Shown here piece after piece: positions 43,702-51,790 of a DNA stretch of 64,000 bases (position 1 is the first letter of the stretch; the number at the start of each line of letters is the position of its first letter). The DNA comes from Bacteroidota bacterium (GTDB lineage: Bacteria > Bacteroidota > Bacteroidia > B-17B0 > Aurantibacillaceae). The stretch spans positions 1-64,000 of the forward strand of contig CANFTW010000014.1 of NCBI GenBank assembly GCA_947450025.1, in the 5' to 3' direction. A model generated the notes under the pieces. It saw only the letters and a program-made list of their open reading frames with translations, made no database searches and was not told where the DNA came from. A program made the position numbers and the translations under genes.

Positions 43702-44217
43702 ATGTCGTTATTGTATAATATATCGTCTTACTTTCTTTCTAAAAAAGAAAGTCCAAAAAGCAAAAAGCAGTTTTTGAATTGGAGTCAACTATCTAATGTG
43801 TTAGTTCTAGCTTATGACCATCAATTGATTGATTTGATTTATTTTATTAATACTTGCCAAAAAGATCATATCAATGTTCATGTGGCTGTTATTTTTGAAG
43901 GAAAGCCTGAACAATTTCCTAAGCCAAATTTTGAGCATAGCATCTTAGATAAAAAACAATTTAATTTTTTTGGATTTGCAAACGAACAAACTATTCAAAC
44001 ATTAAGTTTAAATCCGCTTGATGCTTTAATTAATTTAGGAGATGCCAATCAAATAAAGACTTTAGCCTTAAGTAAATTAGTTCCAGCTAAATGCAAAATA
44101 AGTCATTTTCAAAACCCTATTTTTGATATTAGCATTGATGGCGATAAAACAAATAATACCTCTCAATTTCTAGAGCAAGTAATTGTATATTTACACATGA
44201 TTAAAACAAACAAATAA
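43702..44217 (+). CDS. DUF6913-type hypothetical protein
   Basis: 171 residues, no signal or membrane segment. Alternating strands and helices (VLVLAYDHQLIDLIYFINTCQKD, INVHVAVIFEG, DALINLGDANQIKTLALSKLVPAKCKISH) suggest an alpha/beta fold. It matches my memory of the Bacteroidota family (DUF6913) that stands next to dapA. Packed between mazG and dapA with 2- and 3-base gaps. Function is unknown. Confidence 0.75.
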   Translation: MSLLYNISSYFLSKKESPKSKKQFLNWSQLSNVLVLAYDHQLIDLIYFINTCQKDHINVHVAVIFEGKPEQFPKPNFEHSILDKKQFNFFGFANEQTIQTLSLNPLDALINLGDANQIKTLALSKLVPAKCKISHFQNPIFDISIDGDKTNNTSQFLEQVIVYLHMIKTNK

Positions 44218-44220
44218 ATA

Positions 44221-45099
44221 ATGGCTCAAGCAACAAATTTTACAGGAACAGGTGTAGCAATTGTAACACCATTTACTACAAAAGGAGAGGTTGATTTTCC
44301 GGCATTAACAAAATTAGTAGAATATTTAATTAAGGGTAGGGTAGATTACATCGTGGTTTTAGGGACTACTGGTGAAACCGCTACTTTATCTAAAGAAGAA
44401 AAAAAGCAAGTCATTGCTCATATCATAAAAACTAATAAAAAACGTATTCCTTTAGTATTAGGAGTAGGAGGTAACAATACAGCCGATTTAGTAGAGCAAT
44501 TAAAGAAAGATGATTTATCTGGTTTTGATGCCATTCTTTCTGTGTCACCCTATTATAATAAACCTTCTCAAGAAGGTATTTATCAGCATTATAAAGCCAT
44601 TGCTAAAGCAAGTCCATTACCAATTATATTGTATAATGTGCCAGGTCGTACCGCTTCTAATATCACTGCTGATACGACTTTGCGTTTGGCGAAAGACTTT
44701 AAAAATATTATTGCCATTAAAGAAGCTAGTGGAAACCTAGAACAATGTATGAAAATTATTAAACACCGTCCTGATAATTTCTTAATTATTAGTGGTGATG
44801 ATAATTTAACCTTGCCTTTAATTGCCAGTGGAGCAGATGGAGTGATATCTGTAGTAGCTAATGCCTATCCAAAAGATTTTAGTGATATGGTTCGTCATGC
44901 TTTGGTTCATGATTTTAAAACAGCACAAAAATTACACTACAAATTAATGGAAATTACCGAGCAATTATTTGCAGATGGAAATCCAGGTGGTGTAAAAGTT
45001 GTATTAGCTCAAAAGAAAATTACTCAACCTACTGTTCGTTTACCATTAGTAGAACCAAATGATGCTGTGAAAGCAAAGTTGAAAAAAATTGCATACTAA
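44221..45099 (+). CDS. dapA: 4-hydroxy-tetrahydrodipicolinate synthase
   Basis: 292 residues. TIM-barrel aldolase: GTTGETATLSKEEKKQV at the pyruvate-binding loop, YNVPGRTASN with the catalytic Tyr, and the Schiff-base lysine in IIAIKEASGNLEQ. It condenses pyruvate and aspartate semialdehyde for lysine and diaminopimelate synthesis. Last gene of the kmo-mazG operon, followed by the GC-richer repeat-like region. Confidence 0.97.
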   Translation: MAQATNFTGTGVAIVTPFTTKGEVDFPALTKLVEYLIKGRVDYIVVLGTTGETATLSKEEKKQVIAHIIKTNKKRIPLVLGVGGNNTADLVEQLKKDDLSGFDAILSVSPYYNKPSQEGIYQHYKAIAKASPLPIILYNVPGRTASNITADTTLRLAKDFKNIIAIKEASGNLEQCMKIIKHRPDNFLIISGDDNLTLPLIASGADGVISVVANAYPKDFSDMVRHALVHDFKTAQKLHYKLMEITEQLFADGNPGGVKVVLAQKKITQPTVRLPLVEPNDAVKAKLKKIAY

Positions 45100-45116
45100 T
45101 ATTTTATTTTAACATC

Positions 45117-45236
45117 TCCCGCCTTTCAGGAACCCTCTTCAAAGAGGGAATGGCTAAAAATGAAATGCAAATCTATTTCTCCTTTGAAGGATGTGTCCAC
45201 AGGATGGAGGATTTTGTACTATTTTAAAAACAAAAG
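45117..45236. repeat. repeat-like segment upstream of the truncated YeeE-type gene
   Basis: A locally G/C-richer stretch with a CCCTCTT/AAGAGGG hairpin (45133-45148) and the strings CTCCTTTGAAGGATG and GTCCACAGGATGGAGGATTTT. These look like the degenerate 'ctcctttggagga...ggatggaggat' interspersed repeats found between genes in many Bacteroidota genomes (from memory). It ends where recognisable YeeE-family coding sequence begins. Confidence 0.45.
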
Positions 45237-45631
45237 TGTTTGTGAAAGCAGAAATTGTCAGTTGGTTTCGGATACAAGAAATGTTTCGTTTCGAATCGTT
45301 GCACATGTATGGTGTTATCGGAACAGCGGTGGTAGTGGGAATGATTTCAGTTTTTATTATTAAAAAATACAAATTAAAAACCGTGGATGGGGAGAATGTA
45401 GTGCTAACACCTAAGCCCTATAATAAAGGTGTGATTATAGGCGGTTTAATCTTCGGGCTTGGCTGGGCTATTACAGGTGCTTGTCCCGGACCATTGTTTG
45501 CGCAAATAGGTAGTGGTTACTCAGTAATTATTGTTACTTTTTTAAGTGCTGTTGCTGGTACTTGGGTGTATGGTTATTTCCAGGATAAATTGCCACACAA
45601 ATATTTTTTACTCATAATTCAACATTCATAA
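45191..45631 (+). CDS. 5'-truncated YeeE/YedE (DUF6691) family membrane protein
   Basis: 146 codons in the open frame, of which residues ~18-140 match the small YeeE/YedE-type DUF6691 proteins: KAEIVSWFRIQEMFRF, HMYGVIGTAVVVGM, GGLIFGLGWAITGACPGP (conserved Cys) and GTWVYGYFQDKLPHK. Relatives have ~20 more residues forming the first membrane helix before KAEIVSW; here that part reads MCPQDGGFCTILKTKVF, which is unrelated and comes from the repeat-like segment. The gene is probably a remnant or makes a shortened product. Family members take up thiosulfate or related sulfur compounds and normally occur as an adjacent pair; no partner is adjacent. Confidence 0.7.
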   Translation: MCPQDGGFCTILKTKVFVKAEIVSWFRIQEMFRFESLHMYGVIGTAVVVGMISVFIIKKYKLKTVDGENVVLTPKPYNKGVIIGGLIFGLGWAITGACPGPLFAQIGSGYSVIIVTFLSAVAGTWVYGYFQDKLPHKYFLLIIQHS

Positions 45632-45645
45632 ACATAACTAAAATC

Positions 45646-46560
45646 ATGGATTTATCAATATTAAAAACAATGTGTGCTATTCATTCGCCAAGCGGAAACG
45701 AAGTAGCTATGAAAGAATTTATATTAGACTATATAAAAAAAGAATCTAAAAACTGGAAGCACAAACCAAAGGTGATTCACGGAAAAGGGTTTCAGGATAA
45801 TATCATCTTGGTGTTTGGTAAACCACGCACTGCTATTTTTGCTCATACTGATAGTATTGGTTTCACCGTGCGTTATGGCAAACAATTAGTAAAAATTGGT
45901 GGCCCACGTATTGAAAAAGGTTACGAACTATTAGGAAGCGATAGCAAAGGAAAATGCGAAGCGATTTTAAATGTGGTGAAAGACAGTATGGAATATAAAG
46001 CGAAGCGCAACTTTGATACAGGTACTGAATTAGTATTTAAAGCTAATTGGAGAGAAGATAAAGATTATGTTCAATGTTGTTATATGGATAACCGCCTAGG
46101 CTGTTATAATGCTTTAAAAATAGCAGAGACATTAAAAGACGGCGTGATTGTATTTAGCACTTGGGAAGAACATGGTGGAGGAAGCGTATCGTACTTACAA
46201 AAGTATTTAGTAGATAACTATAAAATCTCTCAAGCTTTAATTTCTGATATCTCTTGGATTTCGGATGGGGTGTTTCCTGCTAAAGGTCCAGTTATTAGTA
46301 TGCGCGATAGTTTAATTCCTCGCCGAAGTTATGTTAACCGAATTATAGATATTGCTAAAAAACATAAAGTACCATTTCAATTAGAAGTAGAAGGGTCGGG
46401 TGGAAGTGACGCAAAAGAATTGCAGATGGCAGAAAATGTTTGGGATTGGTGCTTTATCGGTGCGGCCGAACAATTTGTACATACACCCAACGAAAAAGTT
46501 CACAAAAAAGATATCGTAGGCATGATAGAATTATATAAAGCTTTGATGAAGGATCTGTAA
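45646..46560 (+). CDS. M42/M20-like zinc aminopeptidase
   Basis: 304 residues, shorter than typical M42 enzymes (~350). Metal ligands appear in order as FAHTDSIGF (His/Asp), CCYMDNRLGC (Asp), STWEEHGGGSVSYL (Glu-Glu), ISDISWISDG (Asp) and FVHTPNEKVHKKD (His). This order and the co-catalytic EE pair fit the M42 glutamyl/leucyl aminopeptidase clan. No signal peptide, so it should be cytoplasmic and act on short peptides. It begins 14 bases after the truncated YeeE-type frame. Confidence 0.85.
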   Translation: MDLSILKTMCAIHSPSGNEVAMKEFILDYIKKESKNWKHKPKVIHGKGFQDNIILVFGKPRTAIFAHTDSIGFTVRYGKQLVKIGGPRIEKGYELLGSDSKGKCEAILNVVKDSMEYKAKRNFDTGTELVFKANWREDKDYVQCCYMDNRLGCYNALKIAETLKDGVIVFSTWEEHGGGSVSYLQKYLVDNYKISQALISDISWISDGVFPAKGPVISMRDSLIPRRSYVNRIIDIAKKHKVPFQLEVEGSGGSDAKELQMAENVWDWCFIGAAEQFVHTPNEKVHKKDIVGMIELYKALMKDL

Positions 46561-46623
46561 AAGGTTCCAGTGTTTATTTGATGTTTTTGAATAATAATTT
46601 TATTCGTCTAATCTTAAAATTAT

Positions 46624-47265
46624 ATGAATCCAGAAGTTAATTCTTTTTTTAGTGAAGCTAAAAAATGGCAACCCGAAATGCAAAAATTAAGGTCCATTAT
46701 ACTTGATTGTGGACTTGATGAAGTTTTAAAATGGCGATTTCCTTGCTATATGTATAAAAACAATAATCTTGTTTTAATCCATACCTTTAAAGAATACTGC
46801 GCGCTATTATTTTTTAAAGGAGCGTTACTTCAAGATACTGATGGTGTTTTACTTCAGCCAACAGAAAATACTCAATCTGGTAGACAAATTCGATTTACCT
46901 CTTTGAAAGAAATTAAAGAGATGGAATCAATTTTAAAAGCCTATATTTTTGAAGCAATTGAAGTTGAAAAATTAGGATTGAAAGTAGAATTAAAAAAAAC
47001 GATAGAATATGTTATTCCTGATGAGTTTCAAATTCAATTAAATAAACATAGTAAGTTAAAAAAGGCGTTTGAGTCATTAACACCGGGTAGACAAAGAGCC
47101 TATCTTCTTTATTTTTCTGCTCCAAAGCAATCAAAAACCATTGTGTCTAGAATAGAGGCCTATAAACAAAGAATTTTAAATGGTAAAGGTTTAACTGATT
47201 GTGTTTGTGGGTTATCAAAAAGAATGCCTTCTTGTGATGGGTCACATAAATTCCTAAAGAAATAA
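46624..47265 (+). CDS. DUF1801/YdeI protein with C-terminal CDGSH iron-sulfur motif
   Basis: 213 residues. Residues ~5-120 are DUF1801-like (IILDCGLDEVLKWRFPCYMYKNNNLVLIHTFKEYCALLFFKGALL in pieces), and ~140-185 are the YdeI helical region (LKKAFESLTPGRQRAYLLYFSAPKQSKTIVSRIEAY). The last 21 residues hold a complete CDGSH signature, C-x-C-x2-S-x3-P-x-C-D-G-S-H: Cys193, Cys195, Cys204, His208. This motif ligates a 2Fe-2S cluster with three Cys and one His. The gene converges with a 2Fe-2S ferredoxin gene 8 bases away. Its paralogue at 40895-41503 lacks the tail. Confidence 0.88.
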   Translation: MNPEVNSFFSEAKKWQPEMQKLRSIILDCGLDEVLKWRFPCYMYKNNNLVLIHTFKEYCALLFFKGALLQDTDGVLLQPTENTQSGRQIRFTSLKEIKEMESILKAYIFEAIEVEKLGLKVELKKTIEYVIPDEFQIQLNKHSKLKKAFESLTPGRQRAYLLYFSAPKQSKTIVSRIEAYKQRILNGKGLTDCVCGLSKRMPSCDGSHKFLKK

Positions 47266-47272
47266 GATAGGA

Positions 47273-47599
47273 TTAGTTTCCGTCGCCCATAATTTTAACT
47301 GTAATATTATTCATATTATCAGCTAACTTTAATTGGCAACCTAAACGAGAGGTCTCAGTAATATTAGGTAAGGTATCTAACATGGCATATTCATCATCTG
47401 AAATTTCGTGTAAATTTTCAAAACCCGATATCACACTGACATGGCAAGTCGCACAAAGTGCCATTCCTCCGCATGTTGCAAGGATATCATAATCGTTCCC
47501 TTTTAAAAATTCCATTAAACTTAATCCCATGTCGGTCGGGGCAACTAGGGTTGTAATTGTATTATCTGGATTTTGAATATTGATGTTAATATCTGTCAT
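47273..47599 (-). CDS. adrenodoxin-type 2Fe-2S ferredoxin
   Basis: 108 residues. The cluster ligands are the Cys-x5-Cys-x2-Cys group in ATCGGMALCATCHVSV plus a distal Cys in SRLGCQL. It should carry single electrons in the cytoplasm, for example to iron-sulfur assembly or a monooxygenase. It follows the NADP reductase gene on the same strand, separated by a hairpin; the pair makes a functional electron-transfer chain likely. Confidence 0.93.
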   Translation of the reverse strand: MTDININIQNPDNTITTLVAPTDMGLSLMEFLKGNDYDILATCGGMALCATCHVSVISGFENLHEISDDEYAMLDTLPNITETSRLGCQLKLADNMNNITVKIMGDGN

Positions 47600-47617
47600 A
47601 ATTAAACAAAAATAAAA

Positions 47618-47640
47618 AATCCCTTTGTTTTAAAGGGATT
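47618..47640 (-). terminator. terminator between the reductase and ferredoxin genes
   Basis: AATCCCTTT and AAAGGGATT form a 9-bp stem; on the minus strand a run of T follows. It should end or attenuate the reductase transcript before the ferredoxin gene. Confidence 0.75.
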
Positions 47641-47671
47641 CTTTTTAATAATTTTATTAATACAGTATGTT

Positions 47672-48682
47672 TTAAAACTCATTAACTCCCTGAACTGTAG
47701 TGTATTTCATAGTGTATTTAACGCCCGGGTTCATGTATTTATAGGCACTATGACTCATTAAAGCTGCTTCGTGAAAACCACATAAAATCAATTTTAATTT
47801 ATTTTTATATGTATTAATATCACCAATAGCATATACACCGTCAATATTAGTTGAATAATCATCGGTATTTACTTCAATAGCGCTCTTATCGATATTTAAA
47901 CCAAAGTTTTCAATAGGACCTAATTTAGGACTTAAACCAAATAAAGGAATTAAATGATCGGTAACAATGGTTTGTGCTTCTTGTGTTTTAGAATTAATCA
48001 TCGATACTGATTCTAATTTATCAGTACCAGTTACAGATGTTAAATTCGTATTTAATAACAAATTGATTTTGCCTTCTTCTGCTAACTTCATGACTTTATT
48101 AACACTATCAGGAGCACCTCTAAACGATTCGCTTCGGTGCACTAACGTTAATTCTGAACATACTTCGCTTAAGTAAATAGCCCAATCTAAAGCACTATCT
48201 CCACCACCAGCAATAATCATTTTTTGTCCGCGATATTTATCAGGATCTAAAATCATATAATTGATTCCTTTTCCGTTTTCAAACTGTGTTAAGCCAGCTA
48301 CTTCTGGTTTACGAGGCTCAAAACAACCAAGGCCACCAGCAATTACCACTACCTTCGCTTGAATTTCAGTACCCATATTGGTTTTTAGCAAGAAGTCTCT
48401 TTCTCCACGTTTCTCTAATGTTTCAATACGCTCACCAAAAGTATATCCTGGGTGAAAAGGCTCTGCTTGTTTTAATAAATTATCAATTAACTCTTGCGCT
48501 AAAACGCTTGGGTAACCTGGTATATCGTAAATTGGTTTCTTTGGGTATATTTCAGATAATTGCCCACCAGCTTGTGGCAAGTAGTCAATTAAGTGACAAC
48601 GCATTTTTAATAATCCTGCTTCAAAAATGGCAAATAAGCCAACTGGGCCCGCTCCTATAATCGCTAAATCGGTTGTAATCAT
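47672..48682 (-). CDS. ferredoxin--NADP reductase, thioredoxin-reductase-like type
   Basis: 336 residues. FAD motif IGAGPVGLFAIFEAGLL at the N-terminus, NADPH motif IIAGGGDSALDWAIYLSEV, and the C-terminal GVYAIGDINTYKNKLKLILCGFHEAALM. The CxxC redox pair of thioredoxin reductase is missing, which defines the TrxR-like FNR type known from Chlorobium and Bacillus. It should move electrons between NADPH and the adjacent 2Fe-2S ferredoxin. A -7 box lies just upstream of the ATG. Confidence 0.93.
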   Translation of the reverse strand: MITTDLAIIGAGPVGLFAIFEAGLLKMRCHLIDYLPQAGGQLSEIYPKKPIYDIPGYPSVLAQELIDNLLKQAEPFHPGYTFGERIETLEKRGERDFLLKTNMGTEIQAKVVVIAGGLGCFEPRKPEVAGLTQFENGKGINYMILDPDKYRGQKMIIAGGGDSALDWAIYLSEVCSELTLVHRSESFRGAPDSVNKVMKLAEEGKINLLLNTNLTSVTGTDKLESVSMINSKTQEAQTIVTDHLIPLFGLSPKLGPIENFGLNIDKSAIEVNTDDYSTNIDGVYAIGDINTYKNKLKLILCGFHEAALMSHSAYKYMNPGVKYTMKYTTVQGVNEF

Positions 48683-48710
48683 TTCGTTATTTTAATCAAA
48701 ATTTCAGGTG

Positions 48711-48718
48711 CAAAAGTA
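48711..48718 (-). promoter_or_regulatory. reductase -7 promoter box
   Basis: TACTTTTG on the minus strand fits TAnnTTTG, 29 bases before the reductase ATG. Confidence 0.5.
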
Positions 48719-48751
48719 ATAAATAGAACAATATAAAACCCGAATAGTTTA

Positions 48752-49339
48752 TTATCCTTTTAATTCGGTCTGTTCTTTACAAAATGCTTGTAAATCATCA
48801 AAAAAGATGGTGAATTCTTCTTCAATTTCTAGGTAATTAGCCTCTAAAATAGGAATAGCTAATTGCAGCTCAAACCGATTCCTGATGCGATTGCTTAAAT
48901 GGGTTAAAACAGTTTCAATACCAATTAGGCTAGAGTAGTGGAACAGAATGTTTCGTTCGGTCATGTAACCATAAAAACGCTTGGCATTTTCAGGCAAAAT
49001 AGAATGATTGTTTTTTAGAATCTCATAAATCCCATCCGCATGTTGTTGCAAGGATAGGGGAGAGTATTGTTCAAAATTCTTTGCTAGGTAATGGTCATAA
49101 ATAATATCCATTAACACACTACTGTACTTATCAAATTCTTTACTAAAGCGGTGTTTGCTGGTAAGATAAATAGGATGTGCATCGGTAAAGGTGTCAATTT
49201 TTCGATGTAACCGAATGCCTTCAATAATGCCATCCGTTAAACCTTCAAATTGGTTTCCTTTAATAGAATCAGCAATAAAGTTTCCAATAATTAAATCGGT
49301 TTTTTGATAGGATAAGTAACTATGAGCTAAATAATTCAA
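48752..49339 (-). CDS. acpH: acyl carrier protein phosphodiesterase (DUF479)
   Basis: 195 residues from a TTG at 49339, which gives the family start (M)NYLAHSYLSY. A GTG ten codons upstream (49369) is possible but would place a 16-bp inverted-repeat arm inside the coding region. Key segments are IGNFIADSIKG, GIRLHRKIDTFTDAHPIYLTSKHRF (His-Arg-x2-Asp) and DIIYDHYLAKNF. AcpH removes the 4'-phosphopantetheine from acyl carrier protein. It diverges from rsmE. Confidence 0.88.
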   Translation of the reverse strand: MNYLAHSYLSYQKTDLIIGNFIADSIKGNQFEGLTDGIIEGIRLHRKIDTFTDAHPIYLTSKHRFSKEFDKYSSVLMDIIYDHYLAKNFEQYSPLSLQQHADGIYEILKNNHSILPENAKRFYGYMTERNILFHYSSLIGIETVLTHLSNRIRNRFELQLAIPILEANYLEIEEEFTIFFDDLQAFCKEQTELKG

Positions 49340-49341
49340 TG

Positions 49342-49395
49342 ATACGAATATACGAATCTTAGCAAACACAGCGGAGGATATTCGTATATTCGTAT
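49342..49395. repeat. 16-bp inverted repeat built of tandem octamers
   Basis: Left arm ATACGAATATACGAAT (49342-49357) is exactly complementary to right arm ATTCGTATATTCGTAT (49380-49395); each arm is itself two copies of one octamer. The 22-base spacer is between. It fills the gap between divergent acpH and rsmE, just upstream of both starts. Confidence 0.7.
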
Positions 49396-49413
49396 TCTAA
49401 TTCGTTATGATAT

Positions 49414-50112
49414 ATGAATACTTTTTTCGGAATTATACAAAATAATGTCGCTATTTTAAATGAAGATGAATCTCTACATTGTGTAAAAGTATTACGCCAT
49501 AAAGTAGGGGATATCATTCAGGTCATAGATGGGAATGGAACGCGAGCTATAGGTAAAATTGAAGCGGCTCATGCTAAACAATGTGCGGTATCCTTAACTG
49601 AAAAAGAAGTGGTAACACAAACACGTAATTATAAAATTCATATTGCTATTGCTCCAACCAAAAACATCGAACGTATTGAGTGGTTTGTAGAAAAGGCCGT
49701 TGAAGTTGGTGTTGACGAAATATCCTTTATTAAATGCAAAAATTCGGAACGTACCGTTATAAAAGATGATCGCTTAAAAAAAGTTGCCGAAGCGGCTGTG
49801 AAACAAAGTCAGCAAGCCTTTATTCCTAAATTAAATTCCTTAGTTGATTTTAAAGAGTTTATTAAAAAAGATAACTCTGACGTGAAATTGATTGCACACT
49901 GCGAAAAAGAATCAAAGCAGCATATCAAACAATACATCACCACTAATAAAACCTTCACCATATTAATTGGCCCTGAGGGCGATTTTACAAAAGATGAAAT
50001 TGCGTTGGCTTTATCATCTACTTATTTACCAGTTGCTTTAGGCGATAGCCGATTAAGAACCGAAACTGCTGGTTTATTTGCTTGCAATGCTTTGGCGGTT
50101 ATTAATTCTTAA
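49414..50112 (+). CDS. rsmE: 16S rRNA (uracil1498-N3)-methyltransferase
   Basis: 232 residues. An N-terminal PUA-like part (ESLHCVKVLRHKVGDIIQVIDGNG) is followed by a SPOUT knot with ERIEWFVEKAVEVGVDEI, LIGPEGDFTKDEIALA and ALGDSRLRTETAGLFACNAL. It methylates U1498 in 16S rRNA with S-adenosylmethionine. It diverges from acpH across the inverted repeat. Confidence 0.95.
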   Translation: MNTFFGIIQNNVAILNEDESLHCVKVLRHKVGDIIQVIDGNGTRAIGKIEAAHAKQCAVSLTEKEVVTQTRNYKIHIAIAPTKNIERIEWFVEKAVEVGVDEISFIKCKNSERTVIKDDRLKKVAEAAVKQSQQAFIPKLNSLVDFKEFIKKDNSDVKLIAHCEKESKQHIKQYITTNKTFTILIGPEGDFTKDEIALALSSTYLPVALGDSRLRTETAGLFACNALAVINS

Positions 50113-50170
50113 CAAACGTTAATTCACACAATAAAATTAAATACACGACGTATCATTTAAAATACTTTTT

Positions 50171-51727
50171 ATGGAAAAAATAAATATCCTTTGGGCCGAT
50201 GATGAAATAGATTTATTAAAACCCCATATCTTATTTTTAAATAGTAAAGGCTACGAAATTATTACGGCATTAAGTGGTGATGAGGCTATTGATATTGTTA
50301 AGGAAAATAAGAATTTATCAGCTGTTTTATTGGATGAAAATATGCCTGGTATTTCGGGTTTAGAAGCTTTAACGAAAATCAAGCAATTAAAGTCTGATTT
50401 GCCAGTGATTATGATTACCAAGAGCGAAGAAGAATACATCATGGAAGATGCTATTGGTAGCAAAATTGCTGATTACTTAATTAAGCCAGTAAATCCTAAT
50501 CAGATTTTATTGTCACTTAAAAAAGCATTAGATAACAAACGCTTAGTTTCTGAAAAAACAAATACAGAATACCGTAAAGAGTTTGGTCAAATTGGAATGA
50601 CCTTATCTGATAATTTAAATTGGCAAGAGTGGCAAGAGGTATTTAAAAAAATTGTGTACTGGGAATTAGAAATTGATAAAAACCAAGACAAAGGCATGTT
50701 GGAGGTGTTAAAGATGCAAAAGGCAGATGCTAATTTGCAGTTCTTTAAATTTATCGAAAAGAATTACGTGAGTTGGTTAAATGGCTCTAATGCTAATATT
50801 CCAACCATGAGCCATACTTTATTAAAAAATAAATTTTTTAGTAATTTTGATAATAATGCATGTACATTTTTATTAGTAATTGATAATTTACGTTATGATC
50901 AATGGAAAATGATACAGCCAATCATACAAGATTATTTTAAAGTGGAGAATGAAGAATTGTTTTTTAGTATTCTTCCTTCGGCAACACAATATGCTCGTAA
51001 TGCCTTATTCTCTGGATTATTGCCTAGTGAAATGGAAAAACGTCATCCAGATTGGTGGAAAAATGATGAAGATGAAGGTGGAAAAAATATGCACGAAGAA
51101 GATTTTTTAAATGCACAAATTAAACGATTAGGAAAGGATATTAAGACTAGTTATAACAAGATTACCAATTTCGCTGCCGGTAAAAAACTTTCAGAGAATA
51201 TGAGTAACTTGATGAATAACCGGTTAAATGTGATAGTATACAATTTTGTTGATATGCTTAGTCATGCCCGAACTGAATTAGAAATGATAAGGGAATTGGC
51301 AGATGATGAATCGGCTTACAGAAGTTTAACAGTATCTTGGTTTGAACATTCTCCTCTATTAGATATGATTAAATTTATTGCCGCTAAAAATGCTAAATTA
51401 GTGATTACAACAGATCATGGAACTGTTCATGTTAAAGAACCTACCAAAGTAGTAGGGGATAAGAGTGTGAACACTAACTTAAGATATAAACAAGGAAGAG
51501 CATTAGATTATAATGCTAAAGAAGTGTTTGAAATTAAAAACCCAGCGGATGCATTTTTACCGAAACAAAATGTAAGTACTCGTTATATATTTGCCAGAGA
51601 AGATAAGTTCTTTGCATATCCTAATAATTTCAATCACTATGTTCAGTATTATAAAAATACCTTTCAGCATGGAGGAGTAAGTTTGGAGGAAATGATTATC
51701 CCATATATCACACTATCGGCTAAATAA
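50171..51727 (+). CDS. porX: PorX, response regulator with PglZ phosphatase domain
   Basis: 518 residues. The receiver domain (~1-120) has the acidic pair in WADDEID, the phosphoacceptor Asp in LLDENMPG (~residue 57) and KPVNP. From ~200 there is a PglZ/alkaline-phosphatase domain with LVIDNLRYDQWK, PSATQYARNALFSGLLPSEM and ITTDHGTVHVKEP (metal ligands). PorX controls type IX secretion genes together with the PorY kinase, which is not in the window. It stands alone before a strong terminator. Full length and intact motifs. Confidence 0.95.
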   Translation: MEKINILWADDEIDLLKPHILFLNSKGYEIITALSGDEAIDIVKENKNLSAVLLDENMPGISGLEALTKIKQLKSDLPVIMITKSEEEYIMEDAIGSKIADYLIKPVNPNQILLSLKKALDNKRLVSEKTNTEYRKEFGQIGMTLSDNLNWQEWQEVFKKIVYWELEIDKNQDKGMLEVLKMQKADANLQFFKFIEKNYVSWLNGSNANIPTMSHTLLKNKFFSNFDNNACTFLLVIDNLRYDQWKMIQPIIQDYFKVENEELFFSILPSATQYARNALFSGLLPSEMEKRHPDWWKNDEDEGGKNMHEEDFLNAQIKRLGKDIKTSYNKITNFAAGKKLSENMSNLMNNRLNVIVYNFVDMLSHARTELEMIRELADDESAYRSLTVSWFEHSPLLDMIKFIAAKNAKLVITTDHGTVHVKEPTKVVGDKSVNTNLRYKQGRALDYNAKEVFEIKNPADAFLPKQNVSTRYIFAREDKFFAYPNNFNHYVQYYKNTFQHGGVSLEEMIIPYITLSAK

Positions 51728-51741
51728 AAAAGGCTAGTAAT

Positions 51742-51773
51742 AAAAAAGGCGAACAAATTTGTTCGCCTTTTTT
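51742..51773. terminator. bidirectional terminator after porX
   Basis: A 32-base perfect palindrome, AAAAAAGGCGAACAAA followed directly by its complement, in the convergent gap between porX and the DUF3078 gene. Confidence 0.9.
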
Positions 51774-51790
51774 ATGAAGTAAACTGTATA

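Noticed and set aside
45160-45363. 67-codon ORF covering the repeat-like segment
   Set aside because: It runs out of frame through the YeeE-type coding region and resembles translated repeat.
48286-48660. 124-codon + strand ORF
   Set aside because: Antisense shadow of the ferredoxin-NADP reductase gene.
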